The notes under the pieces were generated by a model. The model saw only the letters and a program-made list of their open reading frames with translations, did not search any database and was not told the origin of the DNA. From Heterostelium multicystogenum (lineage: Eukaryota > Evosea > Eumycetozoa > Acytosteliales > Acytosteliaceae), in assembly GCA_003667245.1 (NCBI GenBank), contig RCNN01000154.1, positions 36,457 through 100,456 of the forward strand: 64,000 nucleotides of DNA, written 5' to 3'. The translations under genes and the position numbers were made by a program. This document shows positions 36,748-47,498 of the stretch, one piece after another; the stretch's first letter is position 1; every line of letters starts with the position of its first letter.

Positions 36748-37368
36748 ATGGATTTTATTATGATTTCTATTTTCGTTCTTCTCATGATTGAGATGTTAAT
36801 TTGCACCATTGCAATGTTGCCAATCTCCATGGCCACACGTAAGTCGCTGTTCATCCAACTCAATAAAGTTATTGGTCATCACACTGCCAAGATTGTGTTC
36901 AGAGTCATCTTTGTCATCTTGTTGGGTATCTTTGGTGATGCCATTATTAACTCCAACAAGTTCGACAAGAAGATCCACGACCCAGAGAACGTCCTCAACC
37001 AAACCGATAAAAACAACCTCTACCTCATGTTATTCAGAAACCAGAGAAACATCTATTTGACTGGATTCACATTGTATCTCTTCTTCTTAATCTATCGTGC
37101 ACAATCGATCGTCTTCGAGCTCACCTCTGTTGAGACCAAGAGCAATGCCGTCATCAAGCAAGCTGAGAACAACAAATCACAAACTGAGCGTCTCATCAAG
37201 GCCAACTCTGAATTGGAAGAGGAAGTCAAGACCTTGAAAAAGAAGGAGAAGGAATTCATCGCCATGAAGTCTCAAGCTGAAAACACCTCAAAAGAGTACT
37301 TGAAGCTCAAGAAGGAATACGACGCACTTTTGGGAACAAAGAATAAGACTCAAAAGAAAGATGATTAA
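36748..37368 (+). CDS. BAP31-family ER membrane protein
   Basis: The single exon encodes 206 residues. Three hydrophobic segments fill the first 130 residues (MDFIMISIFVLLMIEMLICT, KIVFRVIFVILLGIFGDAII, IYLTGFTLYLFFLIYRA). A long coiled coil follows from about residue 140 and the protein ends in KKDD, a di-lysine (KKxx) ER-retrieval signal. This is the exact layout of BAP29/BAP31 and yeast Yet1/Yet3. Such proteins help export and quality-control of membrane cargo in the ER. The caspase-recall sites of the animal protein are not expected and not seen. The ATG is preceded by AAAACA, a normal dictyostelid context. Confidence 0.93.
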   Translation: MDFIMISIFVLLMIEMLICTIAMLPISMATRKSLFIQLNKVIGHHTAKIVFRVIFVILLGIFGDAIINSNKFDKKIHDPENVLNQTDKNNLYLMLFRNQRNIYLTGFTLYLFFLIYRAQSIVFELTSVETKSNAVIKQAENNKSQTERLIKANSELEEEVKTLKKKEKEFIAMKSQAENTSKEYLKLKKEYDALLGTKNKTQKKDD

Positions 37369-37640
37369 ATATTATTATTTTATAAAAATCGGTCTACAAC
37401 CACAACCAACCAACCCCAATTAATAACCCTAAACAAGTCAAATAAATCAAGAGGCTTCCCAAAGCTAACATTTTTGATAATATATACAAAGAGTTGTAAA
37501 GATATTCTTTAATGATTTTGTTTAAATCTGTATATTATAAATGATATTACTACTAATACTGTTGAGGGGTAAGATTGATTGCTCAGATGCTTAATCAACT
37601 CAACCAACAACGACTAAATATCCAAGCGAAAAAAGAAGAA

Positions 37641-38860
37641 TTAACTCTTTTCCATTGTTGATGAGGGTGCTGAAAAGATTGCAGAGAAAAGAAGATCCTG
37701 CACAAATATACTCTTAAGAATGTTGTCCTTTGTTGTCTCGATTTCATTAGGAGAAAGAAGTTTCTCATTGATTTGAATTTTCTTTGATGATGCGTTATTG
37801 TTTCTTATGTTTTCGCTTCCGCCTTGTGAAGTTAGAGATTGTTTTGATGCCTCTATCGAAGCACCACTGCTATTGATGGAATCAGTCGATGCCTTTTGTG
37901 ATGGGGAAAAGAGAGAGCCAGCGCTGGTTAATGATTGCTCAAGTGCATCCACAGAATGAGATTGCTGTGATTGTGAAGAGGAGGTTCCTTTAAGATTAAA
38001 ACTAAGGGTAGGTTGAATTTTGTAATCGCTGCTTGATCCTGAACCAACTATTTTTCTCTCTTTGGCGAGAGAGGATGAATCAATATTGTCCTTCTTTAAA
38101 ATATTTGTAAGTGCACTTGGTGTTATTCCAAAAAGACTCGCCAATAGATCTGCACTCTTTACGAAGTCATCCACTATATTTTTCTGTTGTATCGAAATGA
38201 AATGATTAATATAACTTGTTGCGTTTATACAGACTAATTAGTGTTCGTCATACATTTATCTTTGAATGTCTCAAACCAAGATGACCAATAAAACCTTTAC
38301 TGACATAGTTGGGATCACCGCCTGGTTTCGATGCGCATATTGGACATACAACTGGTTTTCTATCGTTTTGATGAGCTTCAAGGCAATGATCGATGAGAGC
38401 CTGCTCTGTCAAGCCTGGTTGCGCGCAATATGGACATTTATAGGATACTGAGCTGAGATTCTGGAAGAGTTTGCTCAATGTTGCATCGATTTCCTCTAGA
38501 TCCGACATATCGATTACACCATCTCCACTTTCTTCGTCTTCTTCAGAATCATCATCATCGTCATCGTAAGCATTATCGTCGTTCTCCATCATTTCATCCT
38601 CATCTACTTCTTCATCCTCAAAGTCTAATACAAATATTACGTTAGCACATCACACAAACTTTTCATTCTTATCTAATCTAACAGGTTGACTTACAATATG
38701 CGTTTTTATCACCAGCTAAAGCGTCCATTGGATGACTATTATTATGGAAATCTGTTTCAATACCATCATCAAAGCAAGGATAGCACAATTCCATGTCTTT
38801 GCAAACCTTGCATTTGAATCTTACTCCACTATTTCCACAATAATAACAATATCCAGACAT
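37641..38860 (-). CDS. KCMF1-like ZZ and Di19 zinc-finger protein
   Basis: Three exons join cleanly with introns at 38625-38694 and 38184-38253. Exon 1 is a ZZ finger (CYYCGNSGVRFKCKVC...C..C...H), the type that binds N-degrons or ubiquitin ligase partners. Exon 2 has an Asp/Glu run and two Di19-type C2H2 fingers (YKCPYCAQPGLTEQALIDHC and VVCPICASKPGGDP...HLGLRH). This order matches KCMF1, an E3 ubiquitin ligase. Exon 3 is Ser-rich with a short helix near the start (VDDFVKSADLLASLFGI). KCMF1 acts with UBR4 in animals; whether this holds here is inference. No frame break was seen. Confidence 0.88.
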
Positions 38861-39962
38861 TCTTAACTTTATAATAATACTACTACTAATTTACTAACAC
38901 AAATATAATATAAATAGTTTACAAATATAATAGTTTAAAAGTTGCTGTATAAATTGTATACAAATAGGCTGAATCAATCAATATTTTATGATTTAATTAT
39001 ATATAATACTTGACTTTATTAATACTATACTATACGATACTATGCTATACTAATACTAATCTAATCTTTATGAAACTGACTTTACTATATTACTATTATT
39101 ATTATTATTATTATTATTATTCTTATTTCTTTTATAATAAATCTTATATTATTATATTATATTATTTTACAGACAGACAAACAAGAGATTATTAATCATA
39201 ATAATAATTAATTGAAGTTTGTTGTTATTATTATTATTATATTAGTTTTGTCGATGATAACTCATAAACATATGATATGATTTGATATGATTTGATATAA
39301 GTGTGACAACAACAATTAGTAGTAATAATAAAAAATTAAGAGCAGTAAAGCTAGCTAGTAGTAAAGCATGCAGGCAAGAACTAAACAAGTAAGAAGCAGG
39401 AGGAGGAGGCAGGTAAAGGCAAGTAAGTTGCAGATGAACAAAATAACTCTGACTTCTTGCAAACCTAAAAAATAAACAATAAAAATAAAATAAAATAAAA
39501 CAAAATATTGTTAATAACAAGAATTTGAATTGTGTTGTTTATAACTTTTAATTAACTTTTACTAATAATGTGAAAAACAAAACGCCCAATTATGTGCCAC
39601 CCCTTTTTGGGCATTTATTTTATTTTGTTGTTTTCACCTTTTTTTGTTTTGAATTTTTAAGATTCTATTAATTTTGGGATTGTAATACATATATACATAG
39701 ATACATACACACAGACATACATATATTATTTGATAGCTCTAGAGTGGTGGAATACTTACAATCAATCTCTTGTGCGCAAGACTTGATCAAGTTTAAAGGA
39801 AAGAAGGACTGCTCATAATAGTTGTTACAACTCAATCATGATGTAATGTCTGGATTCCTTCTATCTGGACATTTCTTACTTATCAACTCCAGGGGAGGAG
39901 ATTAAATAATTAGATCGTAAATTATCATATCGCTCTATAGACTTAGTTTAAAATTGATAATT
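38861..39962. other. Intergenic; one unexplained complex block
   Basis: About 1.1 kb. Most of it is A/T-rich with an ATT microsatellite near 39090-39122 and repeated TGATATGATT words near 39270-39300. The part from about 39736 to 39905 is less A/T-rich and more complex than the rest but has no clear coding frame. It may be the 3' UTR of qtrt2 or an RNA gene. Confidence 0.5.
39090..39122. repeat. ATT trinucleotide microsatellite
   Basis: About ten consecutive ATT units with one interruption by C. It is non-coding and lies between kcmf1 and qtrt2. Confidence 0.8.
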
Positions 39963-41332
39963 TTATTCATCGTTTATCTCTCTTTGTTGAATGAATAACT
40001 CTTTGTATTCCTTCAATTGAGCATTTGCAATTCTATTTCTTAATTCATCAAAATAACCTAAATAATGTGATAAATTATGGCTGCAAGGTAAATTATTAAT
40101 GGATTAGTTAGAAATAAGGCATCCGATTGTGTAGTGATATGAACACTTACATTGTTAATAAAACATGTGAAAGCATTTCGTGTGTATTCATTAGGTGATG
40201 AATGTAGGCTCGGGTATGATTCTTGCATGTGAAGCATGAGCATCCTTCCACAATGGGTATCATGTCAATGACATGCTTGGCATCCCACATATTGATTTTG
40301 TTTGGAGTAGATGCTGTTGTCGATGATTGTTGCTTGAGCTTATCAAATCTATATTCAAATGTCAGTGCATGACCCCATTCGGTCATTCTGAATGGATAGG
40401 ATGTGTTGATTAAGTCAACACCGTTTTCCACCAAGAAGAGCACCTCCTCTGGACTTCCGAGTCCGGTGATCATTCTTGGTTTAGAGGCTGGCAGCAGGGC
40501 AATCAGTTTAGGAATTTGCTGCTCACGCTCCTCCACCGATTCGTTTGTTCCGAAATTCGACAGGATAAATCCACCGACATCTTTTGTAGCTATCTCTTTG
40601 TTTGACTTTATTACTGATTCCTCCGACTTACTACCATGTATGCTTGCAAAAACAGATGACTGAATTGAGATGGTTAGTTCGATCTTGTAAAGTCGTAGTG
40701 AAGCCTACTCACTTTATCAATGGTTGCATCGCTTAGGATGGAGTTTAGCGACGAGCTCGAAAGTGTGAGCTGCTTGGTGAGTTTCTTTGTTGAGGATGAG
40801 AAGGGAATGTCGAAGGAAAGCGATGATATGATGTCTGGTCTAATGTGCTTGAGTGTGTTGAGATACTCTTGGTTGGTGACCCTCTTGTTTCCTTTTCTAG
40901 AGGTGGTATTGAATCCAGATTCGTTGAAAGAGGTCTCTTGATAGGTCATAGAGTCACGAAGTGAGAGAAACACCAAATGCTCGTCGACACTCAAGAACTT
41001 GTGTACTCCCTTCGTATACTTTTCCAATACATCTGCAAACTGTGCACTGTTATTTGACAATCAGTTAGTTCAAGGAGAGTGATGAGCATGCTTTGATCGT
41101 GATGCGTTCGAAAAGCACATTGGACAACCTACACATCTGAGTATAACATTGACAACATATGAGTGGATTGGAAAGGCAGATCATTCAGAAGATCTTTAGT
41201 GAGATTGTCTACACTTCCTTGCTTGGTGTAGAACAGAATGTTTGGGGTGGAGATCGACTTGTCATTCACACTGAGTGTGGCTGTTCTAGCCAAACCATCT
41301 TCTTTGTCGACTTTGAATGATAATGATGACAT
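39963..41332 (-). CDS. qtrt2: Queuine tRNA-ribosyltransferase accessory subunit 2 (QTRT2)
   Basis: This is the non-catalytic partner of the tRNA-guanine transglycosylase that inserts queuine at position 34 of four tRNAs. Four exons fit, with introns at 41047-41132, 40660-40712 and 40081-40150. The TIM-barrel part includes GGFILSNFGTNES and PRMITGLGSPEEVLFLVENG. The zinc site is present as CSCFTCKNHTRAYIHHL, with the distant His in HNLSHYLGYFDELR of the last exon. The ATG is at 41332 (MSSLSFKVDKEDG). The catalytic Asp pair of QTRT1 is not expected in this subunit. No frame break was found. Confidence 0.9.
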
Positions 41333-41515
41333 GATCAATTAAATAAATAGATAAATAAACAATATGAAATGGAATATGAATATATTATATATCGTCGATA
41401 TTAAGGACGACTAAACATATGAGGCTATTCGCTTGCATTGCTTAGTTTGATTTGATTTTTATTTTTTTGGTTTTTATTGATTGGAAATGAATGAATTGGC
41501 TATTCTTTCATTTAA

Positions 41516-41860
41516 TCAATCAATCAATGAGCTTTCTCTTGTCTTGTCTTTCGGTGATTTTTTAATCTTTGGCTCTTGTTTCTCGGGTATTTCTGCTTTT
41601 GGTTCTTTGTCTACAGAGATTTCCTTGCTTGTCTTCATGATAATATACTCTAATACAGGTACATCGAATTTTTCAGAATCATTCTCGAAATCATCGTTTT
41701 CAAGAATCTCCTGTTTGTCTGTGGGAAGTATCGGTCTTTGATTTTTATTTTGTTTGAAATGGAATTTATTATTTGTCGAATATCTGATTGAACTACCACC
41801 AACTATATTTCTAAATAAATTTGGTTCATTTACTACATTTTTTGAAAACTTATATAACAT
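41516..41860 (-). CDS. Small hypothetical protein, possible mitochondrial presequence
   Basis: A 114-codon frame starts at an ATG at 41860 (MLYKFSKNVVNEPNLFRNIV). Its first 30 residues are amphipathic and basic, followed by SSIRYSTNN, which resembles a mitochondrial processing region. The rest is Lys/Glu-rich (EKQEPKIKKSPKDKTRE) with no known domain. It sits alone between qtrt2 and cand1. The non-random composition and ATG context make it a fair candidate, but short frames in this DNA are often spurious. Confidence 0.45.
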   Translation of the reverse strand: MLYKFSKNVVNEPNLFRNIVGGSSIRYSTNNKFHFKQNKNQRPILPTDKQEILENDDFENDSEKFDVPVLEYIIMKTSKEISVDKEPKAEIPEKQEPKIKKSPKDKTRESSLID

Positions 41861-42645
41861 ATTCTTAACAATGTTTTTTAAAATTATTAATTTTCCTATT
41901 ACTACTACAATAAAATCAATAAATTAAAAATTACCATTCTTCTTCTTCTACTAGTGATTAATAATTATTAAACTAAATACTTTTTTATACTCTATTTATT
42001 ATAAATTTAATTCTGTATGTTATTTATTTATATGTTATTCTTAATAATTTATATATATATAAGAAAATATTTTAATTATGTTATCCTATGAATGATTATT
42101 ATGACTTTAATAAGTATAAAAGTATTCTAAAGAATTATTTAAAATTATCAAAATCAAATACTTTTAATTTTATTAAAAAATACTATTATGATTTCATAAA
42201 AGTCCTTATTCATTATTGGTATTATTGAAAAATCACTAAATTAGGATAGAATAGATTTCTGTTTTTTCATATTATTTTATTTATCTATTCAAATCTAATT
42301 TTAATTTTGTTTTAGACAACATCGGGATCCTATCTATTAGATTTTATTTGTTTTATCAATTGACCACCAATAAAATATGAATTAATTAAAAACTTTTACT
42401 AAATAAATAAAAGTTTAAACTAAGAAATAATTAAATACATTTTGATTTCTAAAAGATTGAATTTGGAATGTGATTGATCATGTAGTATAGTTTTCCAATT
42501 GGAAAAAATAAACTTGAGACAACGCAGATTGAACTAATTAGAGTTGGTCAATTATTTTGATTTCTTTGTTTTGTGATATAATATGTTTTAGTTTACTATT
42601 TATTTAATGTTTGGTTTAGGTATTATTTGAATTGCTATAAATTAA
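41861..42645. other. Intergenic, A/T-rich
   Basis: This 0.8 kb gap downstream of cand1 is extremely A/T-rich. It contains no convincing frame, RNA gene or repeat beyond simple A/T tracts. Confidence 0.55.
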
Positions 42646-45600
42646 TTAGTTTTCAGATGTATCCATTGAATCTTGATTAATTTGGTCTTCTTCAACGATA
42701 GTCTTGAATTGAGCATTGAGAGTGGGTGATCCACGGATGGTAGTACGGATGAGCTCTTCAAACTTGACAATAGATTCGGATGATGGAATACGGTGGATGG
42801 CTGCAATGACACGAAGTGCTGAACGGATGCATTCTTCGTTACGCTCGACTTGTTGCTTGACGGCAACGTCGGTGACCTTGGCCAAGAGGGTGGCCTTGAG
42901 TGGCTCAACCAATTGTACCAATCCTTCGAGGAGAGCTTGTCCGTTGACAGCTGCAAGACGGATGATCAACAAGTGGCACAACAACTTGATGTCGTGTTGG
43001 GTGTCCTTCAAACCACCTGCCAAAGACTCGATGAATGGACCAAAATCAAAGTTCGAGGTGGTTTCGAGCAATGTGTACATGCACTCAAAGGCGGTCTTTC
43101 TGATTTCGATACCATCGTCGACCTTGTGCTTGAATGGACCGAGACTGACTTCACGGATCAACTCTGGCTTGATCTTACTGTTGTTGTACAAGATTGGCAA
43201 GTAATTGTTTAGTGATGGCAAGATGAGCTTTGGACGGTTGTGTGCGATGTAGTTGAGTGTCAACAAGGCAGAACGCTTGACAATCAAATCATTGTCATTC
43301 AAAAGGGTGAGGAATCCATCAATATATGGAGCAAGGTGTGTATCGACAATCTCTCTGTTTTCGAGGATTGCAAACTTGATGGAAGTGACAGAGGTGGAAC
43401 GTTCCAATGCAGAGGTAGATTGAATCTTTGAAATCAATTGTGGAATAATGTCGGTTGGAGCAACAATAGAGAGCTTACCAAGACACTCGGCAACGAGATT
43501 ACGTGTTCCTTCTTCTTCGTTGACTGAGTTCTCAAACAACAATGGAACAATCTGTGGAAGGAATGGAACGATGGCTTGAATACCGGTGGAGCTAGCTGGA
43601 AGCTTGGCGATGCACTCACGAAGAGAGTGCAACAAGAGGTATTGCTTCTTTGGTTGTTTTCTTGATGTTCTCCAAGATGAATGGCAAGTTGATGTTCAAT
43701 GAGCTGACTGCAATGTTACCAAGTGAGAGAGCAGCAACTTGCTTCAACTCTTCGTTAGTGGCATCAAAGATCTTAAAGATATCGGTGTGAAGGGTGTTGT
43801 AAGCACTGAGATCGATACGTCGACCAATCTCACCAAGACATGTCAATGAGAGGAGAATGAGTGCATCTTGGTCTGTGGCCAAGTTCTTCATGAGACGTTG
43901 GACAGTTTGATCACGGTGGGAAGCATCGGCATTGACTGTGACAATAGCAATACATTGTGAAATGGAATTGAAAGATTGTCTTGTGACTGGTTGTTTAATT
44001 TGTCCAGCTGATTCAAAGAGGCTGTTCAACAAGTCTGAGCAGGTGACACCTGGTTGATTCATCTTGACAATGGTGGCGAACAATGCAAGCAATGAATCCA
44101 AAGCAACTCCTTGCAACAAAGATGACTTGAGCAAAGTCAAAGTTGGTGGAATCAACTTTTCACGGATCAAAGCAGCAGCTTGTGGGTAGGATTTCAATAG
44201 ATTTAGATAGAATACAAATGAAAGATGAGTTAATTGTAAATCTGATTCACTAAAGATTGAGAGAATTGATTAGTAAAATAGGTGGTAAGAGCAGATGGAG
44301 CATTGTACATACTTGATGTTGGAGGATAACTCGGTGAGGATAGTTGGTAATTGCTTTTCGTTGATTACATTTGGAGTGTTGATGACAATATCGTTGAGAA
44401 GTGTAATGGTAGTTTGTTTGAGTGGACGGTTGTTCTTACGGAGGAATGAAGATAAAAGATCGATAGACTTAGAAATGAGTGGAGTGACGTCAACTCTGAC
44501 TTGTGATGTGATGATCTTGGAGAGTGCCTTGATTGTGATAACACGAGTCAACTCATTGTCGAGACGCTCAAGCAAGATAGCAAAGCATGGTTGTAGTTGG
44601 GCTTGCAATTTATCACCAAAGTTGGCGACGATGGTTCCAACACATGAGATGGCGTTCTCCTTGACCTCTTGATCGGTGTCTTGTGCCTTCAATTGGACAA
44701 GAGCAGCCTCGTACAATGGGGCAATAATCTCAAGTGAGGTGTTTGGATCGGAACGGAGGACATTAGAGAACTCTTGGCATACCTTAAGTGCCTCTGAGCA
44801 GACACGGTAGTATGGCTCCTTGATACATTTGATAATGAGTGAAGCCAATCCTTTGGCATGAGCAAAGAAAATCTGATGTGGATGGTTGGCAAATAACAAA
44901 CGGAGGAAGGAAAGAGTTTCAATCTTGAGGTTGGAGTTGTTGTTCTTGTCACTGAGTGATCCAGTGATACCTGCATTCAATACGCTGACGTGGTCAGAAA
45001 GGATTCCTGGGACGATGGTGACCAACTCTCTCAATAAAATAAAAGCACCAACACGAGTACGGATAGACTTGTCGGACAATGGTTTTTTAATTGAAGCAAC
45101 CAACTTGGCAACTTGTGATCTCAAAGTATTAATATACATTCCATCGATATTTTTCTTTTGGCATTGTTTCAATAACAAAACAAATGTATTAAAGATATCC
45201 AACTGAAATTTCCAATCAATGATTAATAAGATGGTCCAAGAATAGTTATGAATTCACTGTTCTCCAACTTACTCTAACATTTTCTTCTCTTTCCTTGAAT
45301 CTGCTATATAAAACTGGTGCAACACGTTCAACCAATTGATTCAATAACTCTGAACGGTATGTAATGATGGCACATAAAACTTTAGAAGCTGATCTACGAA
45401 TCTTCCAACTGATGTCATCGTCATCACTAATATCAGCATCCTCGCTTTAATTATGTAATAAAACACAAAGTTGAATTAGGTTAGGAATTAATAAGCGATA
45501 TTCAATAAACTCTCGAGAAATAGCGTAGTACATACTCTTCTTCTTCCTCCTCCTCTTCTTCGTCAGTTTCCATTTCGTCGACTTCCTCCTCTTCATCTTC

Positions 45601-46643
45601 ATCTGAGTAGTTTGGATCGAATTTGATATATTTGAGGGAGAGTGTGATGATGTCGTTCAAGTATGGAGTAACGTCCTTTTGGCATCTTTCGATGATAGAT
45701 TCGAAACAGAGTAAACAATTCTCCTTGATTTCGTCATTGTTCTCAAACTTGTTACTGTCACAGTAGTTAATAATGTGTGGCATAATCTTTGGTAAGTATT
45801 TTCCGAGACGGTAACCAGAGGTCTTACCGATCGATCCAATCAACTGAATCAAAGTTGAAATGTGGTCGGCTTTCTTGGCCTCCTCGATTTGCTTGATGAT
45901 ATTGTCAGCCAAACCATAGAACAACTCGTCAGAAGCTGGAATAGCAAAGCTAGAAAGACAGTTGATAGCTCTCTTTCTGATAGCTGGACGTGATGCGTTC
46001 AAACTTGGCAAAACAACATCACGAACCTTGTCCAATTGTGGGACCAATGGACCGTATTTAGAGAGGAAATCGTTTCAAAATATCGAGGCAATACATCTTA
46101 ACCTCTGTCTTGTCACCTGGCTTGCTCTTCTCGATACCCTCCAATAACTTTGGAACGATCTTCTTTGTAACCATTGATGGAACAGCTGAGGTGTCTGCAG
46201 GCATGTTGGCAACAATTGTCTTTAAACCAATGGAGCTAATCTCTTGCAACTCCTCTTTGCTGGAGGTCAACAAATCCTTACACAAATGCTCAGCCATCTC
46301 TGTTGCTACGGTGTCCTTAACAATTCTAACGAGCAAACCCAAAACTATTGAATCACATCATATAAATCACATGATTTTTGATTAGTCAACATTCAATTCA
46401 TTACAATTCCTCCAAGGACTAATTCTCCCGATCTATTTACCATTTAACAACGTTTTCTTGTACATTGTAGCATTGTCATCAGTGAGAGACAACAACTTTT
46501 GTACGATCTTTGGTTCTTGCAATGGATCCATCTTGAAATTGTCCTTCTCCATTCATTGGCAAATCATGAGTAGCCATGAAACGAATATCTTTATCACGGG
46601 AGTTCATCTTCTCCAAGATTTGAGATAAGAAAAAGGTTGTCAT
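42646..46643 (-). CDS. cand1: CAND1, cullin-associated NEDD8-dissociated protein
   Basis: CAND1 is a HEAT-repeat solenoid that wraps non-neddylated cullins and exchanges their F-box adaptors. The start MTTFFLSQILEKMNSRDKDI at 46643 and the HEAT repeats throughout match the family. The acidic insert near 45540-45600 (DEDEEEEVDEME...) is also typical. Introns are 46345-46440, 45445-45535, 45203-45272 and 44250-44312. One-base breaks lie near 46545 and 43668; at the second, removing one A restores NIKKQPKKQYLLLHSLRE, as in animal CAND1. The C-terminus ends MDTSEN. Length is close to the usual 1230 residues. Confidence 0.94.
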
Positions 46644-47015
46644 TTTGTTTGTTTTATTTTATTATATTCACAAAGAGTAGATCTATTATTTATCTTTATT
46701 TTATTTATACAAAATAATATATATCAATCAATTATATATATATTAGTTACTATTATTAATTATTAATTATTAATTATTGGTTATCTTTATTAAGGTGTAG
46801 AATAGTATAGTATCTATCTTTTTATCTAAACAAAACAATAACAAAATAACAATAAATTAATAAAAATGAACAATAATAAATTGTGTTGATCATCATCTAT
46901 CCCCTCTCTTTAGAAGTTTTTAATTTAATTTTGATTTTTAAAAAACAATTTTATAATTAAATTTAAAAAAACAAGAAAATCCAACATCTTTTGGTTCAAA
47001 TTAATTTCTGATAAA

Positions 47016-47249
47016 TCATAGTAGACCTAGTTTGAAAGACTTGCAATGTCCACTCCATAGACCATACAAACCATACCATACTACGTAGTATGGTATGGTA
47101 TTCTTACAGTAGTAATGAGAGGATGTTATCTCTACAAGCATAGGTAACTTAGATTTACCATACAATAATGGATTTTTGTCAAATCTAAAGACCAAAACAT
47201 TTGTAAAGAAAACAAATATTATTAGAAAGATTAAGAATATAGTAGACAT
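47016..47249 (-). CDS. Short hypothetical ORF with hydrophobic N-terminus
   Basis: The 77-codon frame starts at an ATG (47249) with a strongly hydrophobic stretch like a signal peptide (MSTIFLIFLIIFVFFTNVLV). It then has a Cys/Tyr/Trp-containing segment (YYVVWYGLYGLWSGHC). The middle of this segment is encoded by the 30-bp palindrome. The pattern faintly recalls phosphate-induced/EXO-type secreted proteins (V.WYG.W), so it could be a truncated copy. It may equally be chance. Confidence 0.25.
   Translation of the reverse strand: MSTIFLIFLIIFVFFTNVLVFRFDKNPLLYGKSKLPMLVEITSSHYYCKNTIPYYVVWYGLYGLWSGHCKSFKLGLL
47070..47099. repeat. 30-bp perfect palindrome
   Basis: The left half is ACCATACCATACTAC and the right half is its exact reverse complement, with no spacer. 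It lies between two divergent housekeeping genes, about 430 bases from cand1 and 400 from the synthetase gene. The next base pair on the outside does not match. A perfect symmetrical site of this length is not expected by chance. Confidence 0.9.
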
Positions 47250-47498
47250 ACAGATATTATTTAATAATCCTCAAACTCAAATAACAACAAAATAACAAAA
47301 ACAAACAACTTGTTCAAATTGAGAATAAAGTATTAATACAAAATCATTGATTTTATATTATTTATTATTTTATATTTTTATGTTTTTATTTTTTTATTTG
47401 AATGAGTTTGGGAATGTGGTAGAAGGGTGTCATTAGTAAATGTGTTTTTCATTCGGTTGTTGATCTATTATTAAGATAAGAAGATAAGATAAGACAAG

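Larger units (their letters stand above)
46644..47498. other. Divergent region between cand1 and the histidyl-tRNA synthetase gene
   Basis: About 0.85 kb, very A/T-rich, holding both promoters. It contains a 30-bp perfect palindrome (47070-47099) and a 77-codon minus-strand frame around it (47016-47249), both listed separately. Nothing else is seen. Confidence 0.55.

Noticed and set aside
39242..39520. 92-codon minus-strand hydrophobic frame
   Set aside because: Leu/Phe-rich translation of A-rich repeats; no conserved features. It begins at a TTG-type or chance start in intergenic DNA.
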